Below, piece after piece: positions 15,887 to 24,588 of a stretch of 64,000 nucleotides of DNA. Each line of letters begins with the position of its first letter. The stretch's first letter is position 1. This DNA comes from Bacillota bacterium (lineage in GTDB: Bacteria > Bacillota > Clostridia > Lachnospirales > Lachnospiraceae): the NCBI GenBank assembly GCA_023436225.1, contig JAEZKA010000098.1, positions 1-64,000 on the forward strand, read 5' to 3'. The notes under the pieces were generated by a model, which was given only the letters and a program-made list of their open reading frames with translations, made no database searches and was not told the DNA's origin. The position numbers and the translations under genes are program-made.

Positions 15887-16303
15887 TTATCTTACCCCTG
15901 CTACAAAGGCATGGAACTTGTGAAGACCTTTTCCATATAACATCAATGGACATCCAACGGTTGCCTCCACACCAGCATTGGCACATATACCTAAGGTCTC
16001 CGAATCCGCTACACGAAACAGGATCCGCTGTACTCCCTTATCAATCAATTCTTTCACTGCCTTAGCTGCATTGCTCTTATTCAGAAGTACAAAGGCAGAT
16101 TTTGGTATTACAGGCAGTTCCTCCAGTTTTTTATATACCTTTACATCATACGTGGCATTTTCCTTCTTATTATATGGATAGACCCTCATTTGATTATTAA
16201 TAAATGCCTTATAGACTTCCTTTGAATAGGCATTATCTCTTGAAGAATACCCGACAAAGAGAATATCCTTGTCCTTAAAAAAATCCTTATACAACTTAGC
16301 CAT
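15887..16303 (-). CDS. CoA-binding domain protein (YccU-like Rossmann fold)
   Basis: A 138-residue protein of the CoA_binding_2 family: ILFVGYSSRDNAYSKEVYKA at the N-terminus, YPYNKKEN, VPKSAFVLL-type spacing and a C-terminal MLYGKGLHKFH segment in place of the usual CIM-x-H ending. Such proteins bind CoA or a related nucleotide; most are uncharacterised. The ATG at 16303 has an ideal GGAGG 7 nt upstream. Its stop codon directly adjoins the start of the RnfD-RnfC fusion, so the two are probably translationally coupled and may act together. Confidence 0.75.
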   Translation of the reverse strand: MAKLYKDFFKDKDILFVGYSSRDNAYSKEVYKAFINNQMRVYPYNKKENATYDVKVYKKLEELPVIPKSAFVLLNKSNAAKAVKELIDKGVQRILFRVADSETLGICANAGVEATVGCPLMLYGKGLHKFHAFVAGVR

Positions 16304-16336
16304 ATTAATTCCTCCACTCATATGTAATAATAACCC

Positions 16337-16365
16337 ATTATACACTTAATCTTTAATTCTGTCTA
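16337..16365 (-). promoter_or_regulatory. Promoter of the CoA-binding/rnfD-rnfC operon
   Basis: Minus-strand TAGACA (16360-16365), 17 bp, TATAAT (16337-16342). Confidence 0.7.
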
Positions 16366-16491
16366 TTATTTCCACCATAATGTCATATATTTTCCAACAA
16401 GCAGGGCTCCTGTTTTCAGACTCCACTCCCGTTACACCTTTAGCATCCGTAAAAAGCATTCAAAAGCCATACATTAATAAATATATATTTG

Positions 16492-16520
16492 TTGACATAT
16501 CTTATAAACTATATTATTAT
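16492..16520 (+). promoter_or_regulatory. Promoter of the DUF2087 regulator operon
   Basis: TTGACA (16492-16497), 17 bp, TATTAT (16515-16520), about 37 nt before the ATG at 16557. Confidence 0.75.
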
Positions 16521-16556
16521 TTGTTTATAATTACAGCAAACAATTCGGAGGTAATA

Positions 16557-17309
16557 ATGAATATGGAATTTGATAAGTACCCTATTGATGATATAAAACA
16601 TGGCTATTGCTACCAAGAAGAGACAAAATCTTATCATTGTCTTCTCTGCAACAAGGTATTTGAGACAGGTGAGATTTTTCGATATGGAGAACGATATTTT
16701 GACGCTTCTAAAGCAGTCGAACATCATATAAAGCAGGACCATGGCGGTGTCTTTCACCAATTACTTGATACAGAAAGTAAATACAATACGATAACAGATA
16801 AGCAGAAGGAATTATTAGAATTATTACAGCTCGGTTTGTCCGATCAGACGATTGCTGGGAAGCTGGGCATCTCAGCCTCTACCGTAAGACATCATAAATT
16901 CAGTTTTCGTGAGAAGGCAAAGCAGGCCAAGTTATTTCTGGCACTTTATGAGCTGGCACAGGAGACACCACCAAATGACAAGGACTGTCTGATACCCATT
17001 CATGAAGGGGCTAAGATGGTAGACGAACGCTATATTACCACTAAGGAGGAACAAGAAAAGATACTTGCAACTGTATTTCAAAGCCTCAGTCCGCTAAAGC
17101 TGAGGGTCTTTCCCGCCAAGGAGAAAAAGAAGATTGTAGCTCTTCAAAGAATTGTTGAGCAATTTGAAAGAGGAAAAATCTATCCCGAAAATCAAGTTAA
17201 CCAGACACTGAAGGATATCTATGATGATTTTCCAACTCTGCGTAGATATCTAATCGAATACGGATTTCTGGACCGCTCAAAGGATTGTCATAATTACTGG
17301 GTGAAATAA
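16557..17309 (+). CDS. Zinc-finger-like/HTH/DUF2087 transcriptional regulator
   Basis: Start set at the ATG at 16557 (GGAGG 5 nt upstream, promoter just before), giving 251 residues. Residues 26-62 form a putative metal site C28-x2-C31 ... H57-x4-H62 (HCLLCNKVF and EHHIKQDH). Residues 78-130 are a LuxR-type helix-turn-helix (ITDKQKELLELL, then DQTIAGKLGISASTVRHHKF). Residues 170-251 are DUF2087 (SPLKLRVFPAKEKKKIVALQ ... YLIEYGFLDRS). It is divergent from the RnfD-RnfC operon and is a plausible regulator of it. Confidence 0.8.
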   Translation: MNMEFDKYPIDDIKHGYCYQEETKSYHCLLCNKVFETGEIFRYGERYFDASKAVEHHIKQDHGGVFHQLLDTESKYNTITDKQKELLELLQLGLSDQTIAGKLGISASTVRHHKFSFREKAKQAKLFLALYELAQETPPNDKDCLIPIHEGAKMVDERYITTKEEQEKILATVFQSLSPLKLRVFPAKEKKKIVALQRIVEQFERGKIYPENQVNQTLKDIYDDFPTLRRYLIEYGFLDRSKDCHNYWVK

Positions 17310-17328
17310 TAAGAAAGGCGATATTGAT

Positions 17329-17631
17329 ATGAATAAGATGGAGTTATTTTTAGAAATAAGTAAATTTCAGGATCAAGAAGGTAGGCTAACCCTGTTTCCT
17401 GCTAAAAGACGGAATAAATTAATCTCCTTATACTATCTTGCAACTAAGTTTGAACCGGATATTATCTATACTGAGAAACAAATCAACGACATAATTGAAG
17501 CCAATCATACCTTTCAGGACAAATGGCTACTACGAAGAGAGTTGGTTAATGTCGGCCTTCTCTGCCGCTTAACAGACGGCTCTCAGTATTGGTTGTCCAA
17601 AGAAGCACCAAGGATAGAGGATCTATTATAA
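17329..17631 (+). CDS. Stand-alone DUF2087 protein
   Basis: A 100-residue protein made almost entirely of DUF2087 (LTLFPAKRRNKLISLYYLAT, then LLRRELVNVGLLCRL and YW near the end). It is paralogous to the C-terminal domain of the preceding regulator, with 19 bp between them, so they form an operon. DUF2087 often follows small HTH domains; a lone copy may modulate or dimerise with the regulator. This role is inference. Confidence 0.8.
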   Translation: MNKMELFLEISKFQDQEGRLTLFPAKRRNKLISLYYLATKFEPDIIYTEKQINDIIEANHTFQDKWLLRRELVNVGLLCRLTDGSQYWLSKEAPRIEDLL

Positions 17632-17657
17632 TAGGAGCTTGCAATTATAAAGTACAA

Positions 17658-17706
17658 AAGACTCTCCTCAGGACAGCTTTCCACAGCTGGTCAAAGGGAG
17701 AGTCTT
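17658..17706. terminator. Bidirectional terminator between convergent genes
   Basis: A perfect 10-bp stem, AAGACTCTCC/GGAGAGTCTT, encloses an inner CAGCTT/CAGCTG hairpin, with T-rich sequence on both sides. It overlaps the stop of the minus-strand ATPase gene. Confidence 0.65.
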
Positions 17707-19213
17707 ATTCTCTTTGCAATCTCTGGTTCGTGCTTCGTACCTGGATTGCAGTAATCTCCTCTACTGTCGTTTGATTCGTCGGCAGATCGCAGACCAGGGT
17801 CTTATCTGATAATACAGCAACCCGGTCGCAGATGCCCATAATCTCGTCAATATCCGAGGAAATATAGATGATACATGCCTTTTTTTTAGCCATATCATTC
17901 AAAAAATTATAGATATCAATCTTACTGGCTAGGTCAATCCCCCTTGTTGGTTCATCCAAAATAAATACCTTTGCTCGGTTCATCAACCATTTTGCGAAGA
18001 TTGCCTTCTGTAGACTTCCCTCACTATAGGCTAATATACTATTACTCCGCAGCAACGGAATATTAATTTTTGTAATATAGTCCACTGCTGTTTGCTTCAT
18101 GAAATAGGAATTGATGATATGATTTTTCGTGAAACGATGCAGGGATGGAAATGCAACATTCTCATTTGTATCCAGTTCTTGAAAGATCGAATCCTCGTAT
18201 CGATTCTCAGGTAGCAATGCTATATGGTTACGGATTGCAATACCAGGATTTTTAAGCTGTATTGGCTTTCCGTTCATGCTGATCTGTCCCTCGTATTTGA
18301 TTGCACCGAATAGGCAATTGGCAAGCAGTGTCCTACCGGAGCCGGCAAGACCGGTTATTCCCAATATTTCGCCCTCTCTTAACTGAAAGCTAATATCTCT
18401 AAGCTTATCCTCGAAGCCTAATCCCGATACTGTAAAAAGCACCTTTCCCTTCTTCAGTTTCATCTTTGGATAACGCTCTTTGTATTTGGTTCCCACCAGC
18501 ATATGTAGAATCTCATCCTCCGATGACTCGTTGATGAGCTTTGTACCAACTAGAGTACCATCCTTTATGATAGAGATGCGATCACCGATGGTCATGGTAT
18601 CATCAATACGATGTGTGATATAAAAGACACCGGCACCACGATCCTTAATGCGTTTGACAATACGATAAAGAAGTTCTCTCTCGCTCGGGTTCAGTGCAGC
18701 GGAGGGCTCATCCAGAAGAACTACCTTCGCCTCTGAGATATAAGCCTTGCAAAATTCTATCATTTGTCGTTGTGCCAGCCCTAACGTCCGCACCGTATCC
18801 GAAGATCGAATCGGCAGCTGTAATTCATCGATCAATTTCTGGAACTGGCTATTCAGCTTCTCAAAATCAATGGTCTGAAGAACCTTATTCTTATAAGGCA
18901 GATTATGAAAATACAAATTTTCCGCTATACTCAAATTATCTAGTAGCGTCGTATGCTGTTGGATGAATATGAGTTCATTGGAGGAAAAAAATGAAAGACT
19001 TTTCGGCTTGACGAGTTGCCCTTCAAAATAAATCTCTCCAGAATCCGGTTGTATCATACCGCTGATCATCTCCATCAGTATGCTTTTACCGGAACCATTC
19101 TCTCCCATAATCATATGCACTTCACCGGGGTATAACGAAATATTAATATCGTTCATTTTGAAATTCGAGATTTCAAAGTTGATATTCTTAAGTTCAAGCA
19201 ATGGATTGCTCAC
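17705..19213 (-). CDS. Orphan sugar-type ABC ATPase with two nucleotide-binding domains
   Basis: A 502-residue RbsA/MglA-type protein with two fused ABC domains. Domain 1 has Walker A GENGSGKS and Walker B VVLLDEPSAAL, but a degenerate signature (LGLAQRQ). Domain 2 has GLAGSGRT (no lysine, normal for this family) and SEGSLQK instead of SGGNQQK. It starts at GTG (19213) after AGGAGG. No permease or binding protein accompanies it; it follows the DeoR-type regulator by 20 bp and lies next to a complete divergent sugar transporter. It may share that permease or be a diverged regulatory ATPase. Confidence 0.85.
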   Translation of the reverse strand: MSNPLLELKNINFEISNFKMNDINISLYPGEVHMIMGENGSGKSILMEMISGMIQPDSGEIYFEGQLVKPKSLSFFSSNELIFIQQHTTLLDNLSIAENLYFHNLPYKNKVLQTIDFEKLNSQFQKLIDELQLPIRSSDTVRTLGLAQRQMIEFCKAYISEAKVVLLDEPSAALNPSERELLYRIVKRIKDRGAGVFYITHRIDDTMTIGDRISIIKDGTLVGTKLINESSEDEILHMLVGTKYKERYPKMKLKKGKVLFTVSGLGFEDKLRDISFQLREGEILGITGLAGSGRTLLANCLFGAIKYEGQISMNGKPIQLKNPGIAIRNHIALLPENRYEDSIFQELDTNENVAFPSLHRFTKNHIINSYFMKQTAVDYITKINIPLLRSNSILAYSEGSLQKAIFAKWLMNRAKVFILDEPTRGIDLASKIDIYNFLNDMAKKKACIIYISSDIDEIMGICDRVAVLSDKTLVCDLPTNQTTVEEITAIQVRSTNQRLQRE

Positions 19214-19233
19214 TTGGGACCCTCCTGATAATG

Positions 19234-20007
19234 CTAATTTTCATACACATCGATTGAAGTAAAAAGGGGAATATTATTATCATATATATACTTTTTGTGC
19301 CTGTCCTCCAGATTGGAATCAGTAAGAATTCGGTTAGCAATATTCAAGTTTCCTACCCGGTAAAGGGATTTCGATCCAAAGAATTTTGAAAGACATACTA
19401 CGGTAACAGCTTCCGCCAGTTTGATTGAATGTTGAATTAACGTGGCTTTCTTTGTACTGGATACCGTTATGCCAACTGTTTCACTCAGTCCGTCGATTTC
19501 AATAAAAATATGGTTAAATGAAAAATTTCTAAGATTATCAATTGTCATCTGACCGTAAACAGCACTCTCCTCCAAGTCACCACCCAGAAGAATCAGATTG
19601 TTGGTTGTAGAATGGGCGAAGGCGGAGGCTACGGAAAGATCATTGGTTACTATGGTAAGATTATTGCGGCCGGTTAGGGCTTTCGCGATGTAAGAATTTA
19701 CCGGTCCACTGGTGAGCATAATCGCATCTCCGTCATTCACTAGATGAAATGCGGTATCTGCAATCTCTTGATATAATAGAATGTTTTTAATTTCTTCATT
19801 TTCTTCCCACACTGATTCATCTACATAGTCCATCAAAACTGCACCGCCATGGGTACGCTTTAAAAAGCCTTCATTCTCAAGCTTTTCCAGATCACGGCGT
19901 ACTGTAACCTCTGTAACGTTGAGAAGCTCACTCAGCTTTGCGACAGATACTTTTTGGTCTTTAATCAGGTAGTTTTTTATGATGCGTATTCGTTCTATAG
20001 CAAACAT
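19234..20007 (-). CDS. DeoR/GlpR-family transcriptional regulator
   Basis: A 257-residue repressor. The N-terminal helix-turn-helix (VSVAKLSELLNVTEVTVRRD, then LEKLENEGFLKRTHGGAV) is typical of DeoR. The C-terminal sugar-phosphate isomerase-like sensor domain includes VTNDLSVA and ILLGGDLEE. Effectors in this family are phosphorylated sugars. It is divergent from a sugar ABC transporter, with multiple ACGAAA motifs between them, so autoregulation and control of the transporter are likely. Confidence 0.9.
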   Translation of the reverse strand: MFAIERIRIIKNYLIKDQKVSVAKLSELLNVTEVTVRRDLEKLENEGFLKRTHGGAVLMDYVDESVWEENEEIKNILLYQEIADTAFHLVNDGDAIMLTSGPVNSYIAKALTGRNNLTIVTNDLSVASAFAHSTTNNLILLGGDLEESAVYGQMTIDNLRNFSFNHIFIEIDGLSETVGITVSSTKKATLIQHSIKLAEAVTVVCLSKFFGSKSLYRVGNLNIANRILTDSNLEDRHKKYIYDNNIPLFTSIDVYEN

Positions 20008-20073
20008 GTTTTTATCCCATCTTTAATTAATATCAAATTCTTAGACCGTCATATTTAGGGTGTTTCTAAAAAT

Positions 20074-20102
20074 ATCATACACGATTCCATGTAAAAAAAC
20101 AA
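20074..20102 (-). promoter_or_regulatory. Promoter of the deoR-type gene
   Basis: Minus-strand TTGTTT (20097-20102), 17 bp, TATGAT (20074-20079), directly beside ACGAAA motifs. Confidence 0.5.
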
Positions 20103-20103
20103 T

Positions 20104-20313
20104 AACGAAAAGCTCCCTGTTCAAAACGAACACAAACGAAAATGCAAATGTTCTTTTTCAAAAAAGTACGAAAGACTATTAAATTAGAGACTTGTGAAAG
20201 GTGTATAATTTTTTTTCATATTTTAACATTTTATTGTTGACATCTATTATATTGGATGATATTATTTCTTCATACAAACATAAACGAAATACAAAACGAT
20301 CACATTCGAAAAT
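20104..20313. promoter_or_regulatory. Cluster of ACGAAA-type half-sites, candidate DeoR operators
   Basis: Repeated ACGAAA, ACGAAC or TTCGAAA motifs occur at about 20105, 20126, 20135, 20168, 20284 and 20306, flanking both divergent promoters. Spacing is irregular. This fits multi-site binding by the adjacent DeoR-type regulator. Confidence 0.5.
20237..20265 (+). promoter_or_regulatory. Promoter of the sugar ABC operon
   Basis: TTGACA (20237-20242), 17 bp, TATTAT (20260-20265). Three of the ACGAAA-type motifs lie just downstream, where a bound repressor would block elongation. Confidence 0.8.
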
Positions 20314-20414
20314 AATATAATACATAAGTTAGTCGATTTTTACGATTTGTTATGATGTTAAACTATAGTTCCTCTATAGTAAACATATAAAAAGGGAAGA
20401 TAAAGGAGGATTTT

Positions 20415-21605
20415 ATGAAAAGAAATTTAACAGGTTTTAAAAAGGTATTATCACTTGTATTACTCTTTACCATGACTGCAACTCTTCTGCTCGGATGTAG
20501 CAGCAAGAAGACAGAACCTACTACAGCCACAGAACCTACGAAGGCTGCGGAGACCACAGAAACAGCAGAGACTCCTGAACCTGCTGCTACAGAAGCTCCG
20601 GCTGCTGAGCAGACCGGTGCAGGCAACTATATCGGTATTGCTATGCCGACTCAGTCCAGTGAGCGCTGGATCAAGGACGGAGCAGCAATGAAAGAAATTC
20701 TTGAAGAAAGAGGTTATACTGTAGATCTTCAGTATGCAGAGGATGATATCCCGACTCAGAAATCTCAGATTGAGAATATGATTACCAAGGGCGCAAAGGT
20801 TTTGGTTATCGCGCCGATCGACGGTTCCACACTATCCGATACTCTCGATGCAGCAGCTGCTGGTGGTGTAAAGGTTATCTCCTATGATCGTCTTCTTGTT
20901 AATACCGATGCTATTTCCTATTATGCAACCTTTGACAACAGACGTGTTGGTCAGCTTCAGGCTGAATCACTGGTTGATGGCTTAAAGAAGCTGAAAGGCG
21001 AAGGCCCTTACAACATCGAGCTGTTTGCCGGTTCTCCCGATGATACGAACTCTTTCTATTTCTTCCAGGGTGCTATGGACGTTCTTCAGCCATTAATTGA
21101 CGCAGGTACCATCTCCATTCCTTCCGGTCAGGTTAAACAGGAAGAGGTTGGTACACTTCGTTGGGACGGTGCTGTTGCACAGGCTCGTATGGATGCCGTT
21201 CTTGCAGCAAACTATACAGATGGCAAGACTCTTCATGGTGTATTATCACCCTATGATGGCTTATCCAGAGGTATCTTATCTGCTTTGACTGCATTTGGTC
21301 TCACCGGTAAGGATCTCCCGGTTGTTACCGGTCAGGATGCAGAAGCTGCTTCCATTAAACTAATTATCTCAGGCGACCAGTATTCCACCATCCTTAAGGA
21401 TACCCGCTTACTTGCTGGGGTTGCAGCAAACATGGTAGACGCAGTTCTTTCCGGCAAAGAGCCAGAAATTAACGATACTGAGACATATAATAATAATGTT
21501 AAGGTAGTTCCTTCTTACCTGCTTGAGCCATTCATTATCACAAAAGAAAATTATCAAGAATTAGTTATGGACTCCGAATATCTAAAACCGGAGGATATTA
21601 AATAA
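20415..21605 (+). CDS. Multiple-monosaccharide ABC transporter substrate-binding lipoprotein (ChvE-like)
   Basis: A 396-residue exported lipoprotein. The signal peptide ends in the lipobox LLLGC (C28). A Thr/Glu/Pro/Ala-rich linker (about 30-70) is followed by a periplasmic-binding-protein fold of the ChvE family ([47 protein letters not shown]). ChvE-type proteins bind aldoses such as xylose, arabinose, glucose or galactose. AGGAGG precedes the ATG. First gene of the operon; a hairpin follows it. Confidence 0.92.
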   Translation: MKRNLTGFKKVLSLVLLFTMTATLLLGCSSKKTEPTTATEPTKAAETTETAETPEPAATEAPAAEQTGAGNYIGIAMPTQSSERWIKDGAAMKEILEERGYTVDLQYAEDDIPTQKSQIENMITKGAKVLVIAPIDGSTLSDTLDAAAAGGVKVISYDRLLVNTDAISYYATFDNRRVGQLQAESLVDGLKKLKGEGPYNIELFAGSPDDTNSFYFFQGAMDVLQPLIDAGTISIPSGQVKQEEVGTLRWDGAVAQARMDAVLAANYTDGKTLHGVLSPYDGLSRGILSALTAFGLTGKDLPVVTGQDAEAASIKLIISGDQYSTILKDTRLLAGVAANMVDAVLSGKEPEINDTETYNNNVKVVPSYLLEPFIITKENYQELVMDSEYLKPEDIK

Positions 21606-21625
21606 TTCCAAGTAAGGTTTGATAG

Positions 21626-21666
21626 CCAAAATGTCGGTTAGTTTATGGCACTAACCGACATTTTGG
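21626..21666 (+). terminator. Intercistronic hairpin (partial terminator/RNA stabiliser)
   Basis: A perfect 17-bp stem (CCAAAATGTCGGTTAGT) with a 7-nt loop lies between the binding-protein and ATPase genes. No strong T-tract follows. Such hairpins usually give higher steady-state levels of the binding-protein mRNA. Confidence 0.75.
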
Positions 21667-21708
21667 TATTAAAGCATAAAGCAGTTCTATAGCTGAAGGA
21701 GTGAAAAG

Positions 21709-23256
21709 ATGGAACAATATGCATTGGAAATGCGCAATATCACAAAAACGTTTCCTGGTGTAAAAGCTCTTGATAACGTTAATCTAAAAGTGAAACCCCA
21801 ACAGATCCACGCATTGGTAGGTGAGAACGGAGCCGGAAAATCGACCCTGATGAATGTTCTTAGCGGTGTCTATCCACATGGCACCTACGAGGGAGATATC
21901 GTTATCGATGGACAGGTATGTGCATTTAAGAACATAAAAGAAAGCGAGGCCAAGGGAATTGCCATTATCCATCAGGAGTTGGCTCTAATTCCACAGCTCT
22001 CAGTAGCAGAGAATGTATTTTTAGGTAATGAACAAACCAATTTTGGGCCTGTAATCAGCTGGGATAAGACAAGGGTTAAAACCAAGGAAATGATGAAGAA
22101 GGTTGGTCTTCACGAGAGTTTAGATACCAGAATTATTGATCTTGGAATGGGAAAGCAGCAATTGGTGGAAATCATTAAGGCTTTGGCCAAGGATGTAAAA
22201 ATCCTCATCCTGGATGAACCGACAGCAGCTTTAAACGATGAAGATTCCAAGCATTTGCTTGAGCTATTACTAGGCTTAAAGCAACAGGGAATAACAAGCA
22301 TCATAATATCTCATAAACTGAATGAAGTTACCAAGGTCGCTGATGCGATTACCATTCTTCGTGACGGAAAGACCATTGAGACTTTGGTTATGGGTGTTGA
22401 TGAAATCTCCGAGTCAAGAATAATCAAGGGCATGGTAGGACGTGAATTGGTTGATCGCTTCCCCAAGCGCTCCCACCAGGTTGGCGAAGTTTGTTTTGAG
22501 GTAAAAAATTGGAGCGCTTATGACACAAAGGATGAGTCGAAGCTAGTGCTAAAGAATATAAATATTAATACTCGCAGGGGAGAGGTAGTGGGTATTGCCG
22601 GTCTAATGGGGGCCGGACGTACTGAGTTCGCCATGAGTGTATTCGGAAGATCCTTTGGTAAGAAGATCGAAGGTACCATTATTAAGGATGGCAAGGAAAT
22701 TCAAATTAAGAATGTAAAGGATGCAATTCGACACGGTATCGCCTACACTACAGAGGATAGGAAGAATGCTGGTCTGATCCTAATCGATAACATTAAGCGT
22801 AATATCAGCCTCACTGCTTTCAATAAAATAAGCAAAGGTATTGTCATTGATGATAACAAGGAAATCAAAGCTGCAGAAGATTTCCGCGAAAAGCTGAGAA
22901 TTAAATCCCCCAGCATTCTACAACGAACCGGTAATCTATCCGGTGGTAATCAGCAGAAGGTGGTATTCAGCAAGTGGATTTTCTCCGATCCAGATGTGTT
23001 AATACTTGATGAACCTACCAGAGGCATAGACGTAGGTGCTAAATATGAAATTTACTCCGTTATCAATGATTTGACAGCTGCAGGTAAGACTATTATAATG
23101 ATTTCGTCTGAATTACCTGAAATCCTGGGTATGTGTGACAGAGTATATGTCATGAACGAAGGCCGAATTGTAGGAGAACTTAGTGCCGAAGAAGCCTCAC
23201 AGGAAAATATCATGCATTGCATAATGCAGAGCAATCAGGAGGGATACAATGAATAA
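21709..23256 (+). CDS. Multiple-monosaccharide ABC transporter ATP-binding protein (GguA-like)
   Basis: A 515-residue ATPase with two ABC domains. Domain 1: Walker [10 protein letters not shown], signature region [11 protein letters not shown], Walker [12 protein letters not shown]. Domain 2: GLMGAGRTE (lacking the lysine, as usual), signature LSGGNQQK, Walker [13 protein letters not shown]. It energises sugar import with the following permease. Its last codons overlap the permease start by 8 bp, indicating coupling. Confidence 0.93.
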   Translation: MEQYALEMRNITKTFPGVKALDNVNLKVKPQQIHALVGENGAGKSTLMNVLSGVYPHGTYEGDIVIDGQVCAFKNIKESEAKGIAIIHQELALIPQLSVAENVFLGNEQTNFGPVISWDKTRVKTKEMMKKVGLHESLDTRIIDLGMGKQQLVEIIKALAKDVKILILDEPTAALNDEDSKHLLELLLGLKQQGITSIIISHKLNEVTKVADAITILRDGKTIETLVMGVDEISESRIIKGMVGRELVDRFPKRSHQVGEVCFEVKNWSAYDTKDESKLVLKNININTRRGEVVGIAGLMGAGRTEFAMSVFGRSFGKKIEGTIIKDGKEIQIKNVKDAIRHGIAYTTEDRKNAGLILIDNIKRNISLTAFNKISKGIVIDDNKEIKAAEDFREKLRIKSPSILQRTGNLSGGNQQKVVFSKWIFSDPDVLILDEPTRGIDVGAKYEIYSVINDLTAAGKTIIMISSELPEILGMCDRVYVMNEGRIVGELSAEEASQENIMHCIMQSNQEGYNE

Positions 23257-24415
23257 GAAAGGTTCATTTTTTAAAGGCAACATCCGTCAGTATGTAATGG
23301 TAATTGCCCTGGTAGTCGTAATTATTCTATTTCAAATTCTGACCCATGGTGTATTATTAAAGCCCTTGAATATATCAAATCTAATCTCACAAAATGCTTA
23401 CATATTAATCCTTGCTATCGGCATGCTCTTATGTATTTTGACCGGCGGTAATGTCGATCTGTCCGTTGGGTCGGTGGCTGGTTTTGTCGGTGCAATCTCT
23501 GCAACAATGATGTTAAAAATGAATATTCCAGTCTTACCAACCATCTTAGTATCTCTGCTTTTAGGCTTTTTGATTGGTTGCTGGCAGGGCTTCTGGATTG
23601 CATATGTCGGAGTACCAGCCTTCATCGCAACACTAGCCGGCATGTTAATATTCCGCGGACTGACGCTGGTTGTTCTTCAAGGCACCAGTCTTGCTCCTCT
23701 ACCTGCCGGATATACCTTCATGGCCTCTGGCTTCCTACCTGAAATAGGTAAGTTAGGTAGCCTTAATATACTGGCAATTGCAATGGGAATCATCGCATCA
23801 ATCCTATATGTATTAAAGGAGCTTAATGACAGAAAGAATAAGAAAAAGTACGGCTTTGAAGTAAGCTCACTTAAGATCTTTGTCCCGCAGGTATTAGGAA
23901 TTCTGTTAGTAATCAATGCATTTACCTATTCCCTTGCTTCCTACAAGGGTATTCCGATGGTACTGGTGATCGTAATCGTGCTGGTGCTCATCTACTCCTT
24001 TATCACCATGAAGACTATTCCCGGCAGACACATCTACGCTTATGGCGGTAATATGAAGGCTGCTCAGTTATCCGGTGTCAATACAAGGAAGGTTATGTTC
24101 TGGGTATATGCTAACATGGGACTTCTCGCTGCCTTGGCAGGTGTCATCTTCACCGGACGATTGAATTCTGCCACACCGAAATCCGGTACGAACTTCGAGA
24201 TGGATGCCATTGCTGCCTGCTTCATCGGCGGTGCTTCTACCTCCGGTGGTGTCGGTACCGTTGTCGGAGCCATGGTCGGTGGTCTTCTGATGGGTGTTCT
24301 GAACAATGGTATGTCCATTATGGGAATTAGTATTGATTGGCAGCAAGCGATCAAGGGCTTCGTACTCCTCGCTGCGGTTGCCTTCGATGTTTACTCAAAA
24401 TCCAAATCAAAATAG
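23249..24415 (+). CDS. Multiple-monosaccharide ABC transporter permease (GguB-like)
   Basis: A 388-residue polytopic permease of the ribose/xylose (BPD_transp_2) type: about ten hydrophobic segments, the conserved [13 protein letters not shown] motif near residue 70, and the C-terminal [20 protein letters not shown] region. With the preceding ATPase and binding protein it completes an aldose importer. It ends just before a terminator. Confidence 0.93.
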   Translation: MNKKGSFFKGNIRQYVMVIALVVVIILFQILTHGVLLKPLNISNLISQNAYILILAIGMLLCILTGGNVDLSVGSVAGFVGAISATMMLKMNIPVLPTILVSLLLGFLIGCWQGFWIAYVGVPAFIATLAGMLIFRGLTLVVLQGTSLAPLPAGYTFMASGFLPEIGKLGSLNILAIAMGIIASILYVLKELNDRKNKKKYGFEVSSLKIFVPQVLGILLVINAFTYSLASYKGIPMVLVIVIVLVLIYSFITMKTIPGRHIYAYGGNMKAAQLSGVNTRKVMFWVYANMGLLAALAGVIFTGRLNSATPKSGTNFEMDAIAACFIGGASTSGGVGTVVGAMVGGLLMGVLNNGMSIMGISIDWQQAIKGFVLLAAVAFDVYSKSKSK

Positions 24416-24440
24416 GAATTTATATCACGTTCCTTTCACA

Positions 24441-24522
24441 AAACAGGCTCTTTCTATTGATCGACCTCTTGGTTCAAATATCTTAAAACCAAAGAGTCTT
24501 CTGTCAACAAAAGAGCCTGTTT
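24441..24522. terminator. Bidirectional terminator after the sugar operon
   Basis: A 13-bp perfect stem, AAACAGGCTCTTT/AAAGAGCCTGTTT, encloses a long internal arm. It lies between the convergent permease and GerMN genes. Confidence 0.65.
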
Positions 24523-24588
24523 CGTTTAATTCCTATTAAATCTAAGCCAGTCTATAATCTGTCCCATTCTAGCGCTATTCTGATGGAT

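Noticed and set aside
20363..20626. Ala/Val/Ser-rich frame opposite the sugar-binding protein gene
   Set aside because: It is the reverse complement of the signal peptide and Thr/Glu/Ala linker; composition is explained by the plus-strand gene.
24064..24354. Two overlapping Pro/Thr-rich frames opposite the sugar permease
   Set aside because: Both are mirror frames of the Gly-rich permease C-terminus, with no start signals.
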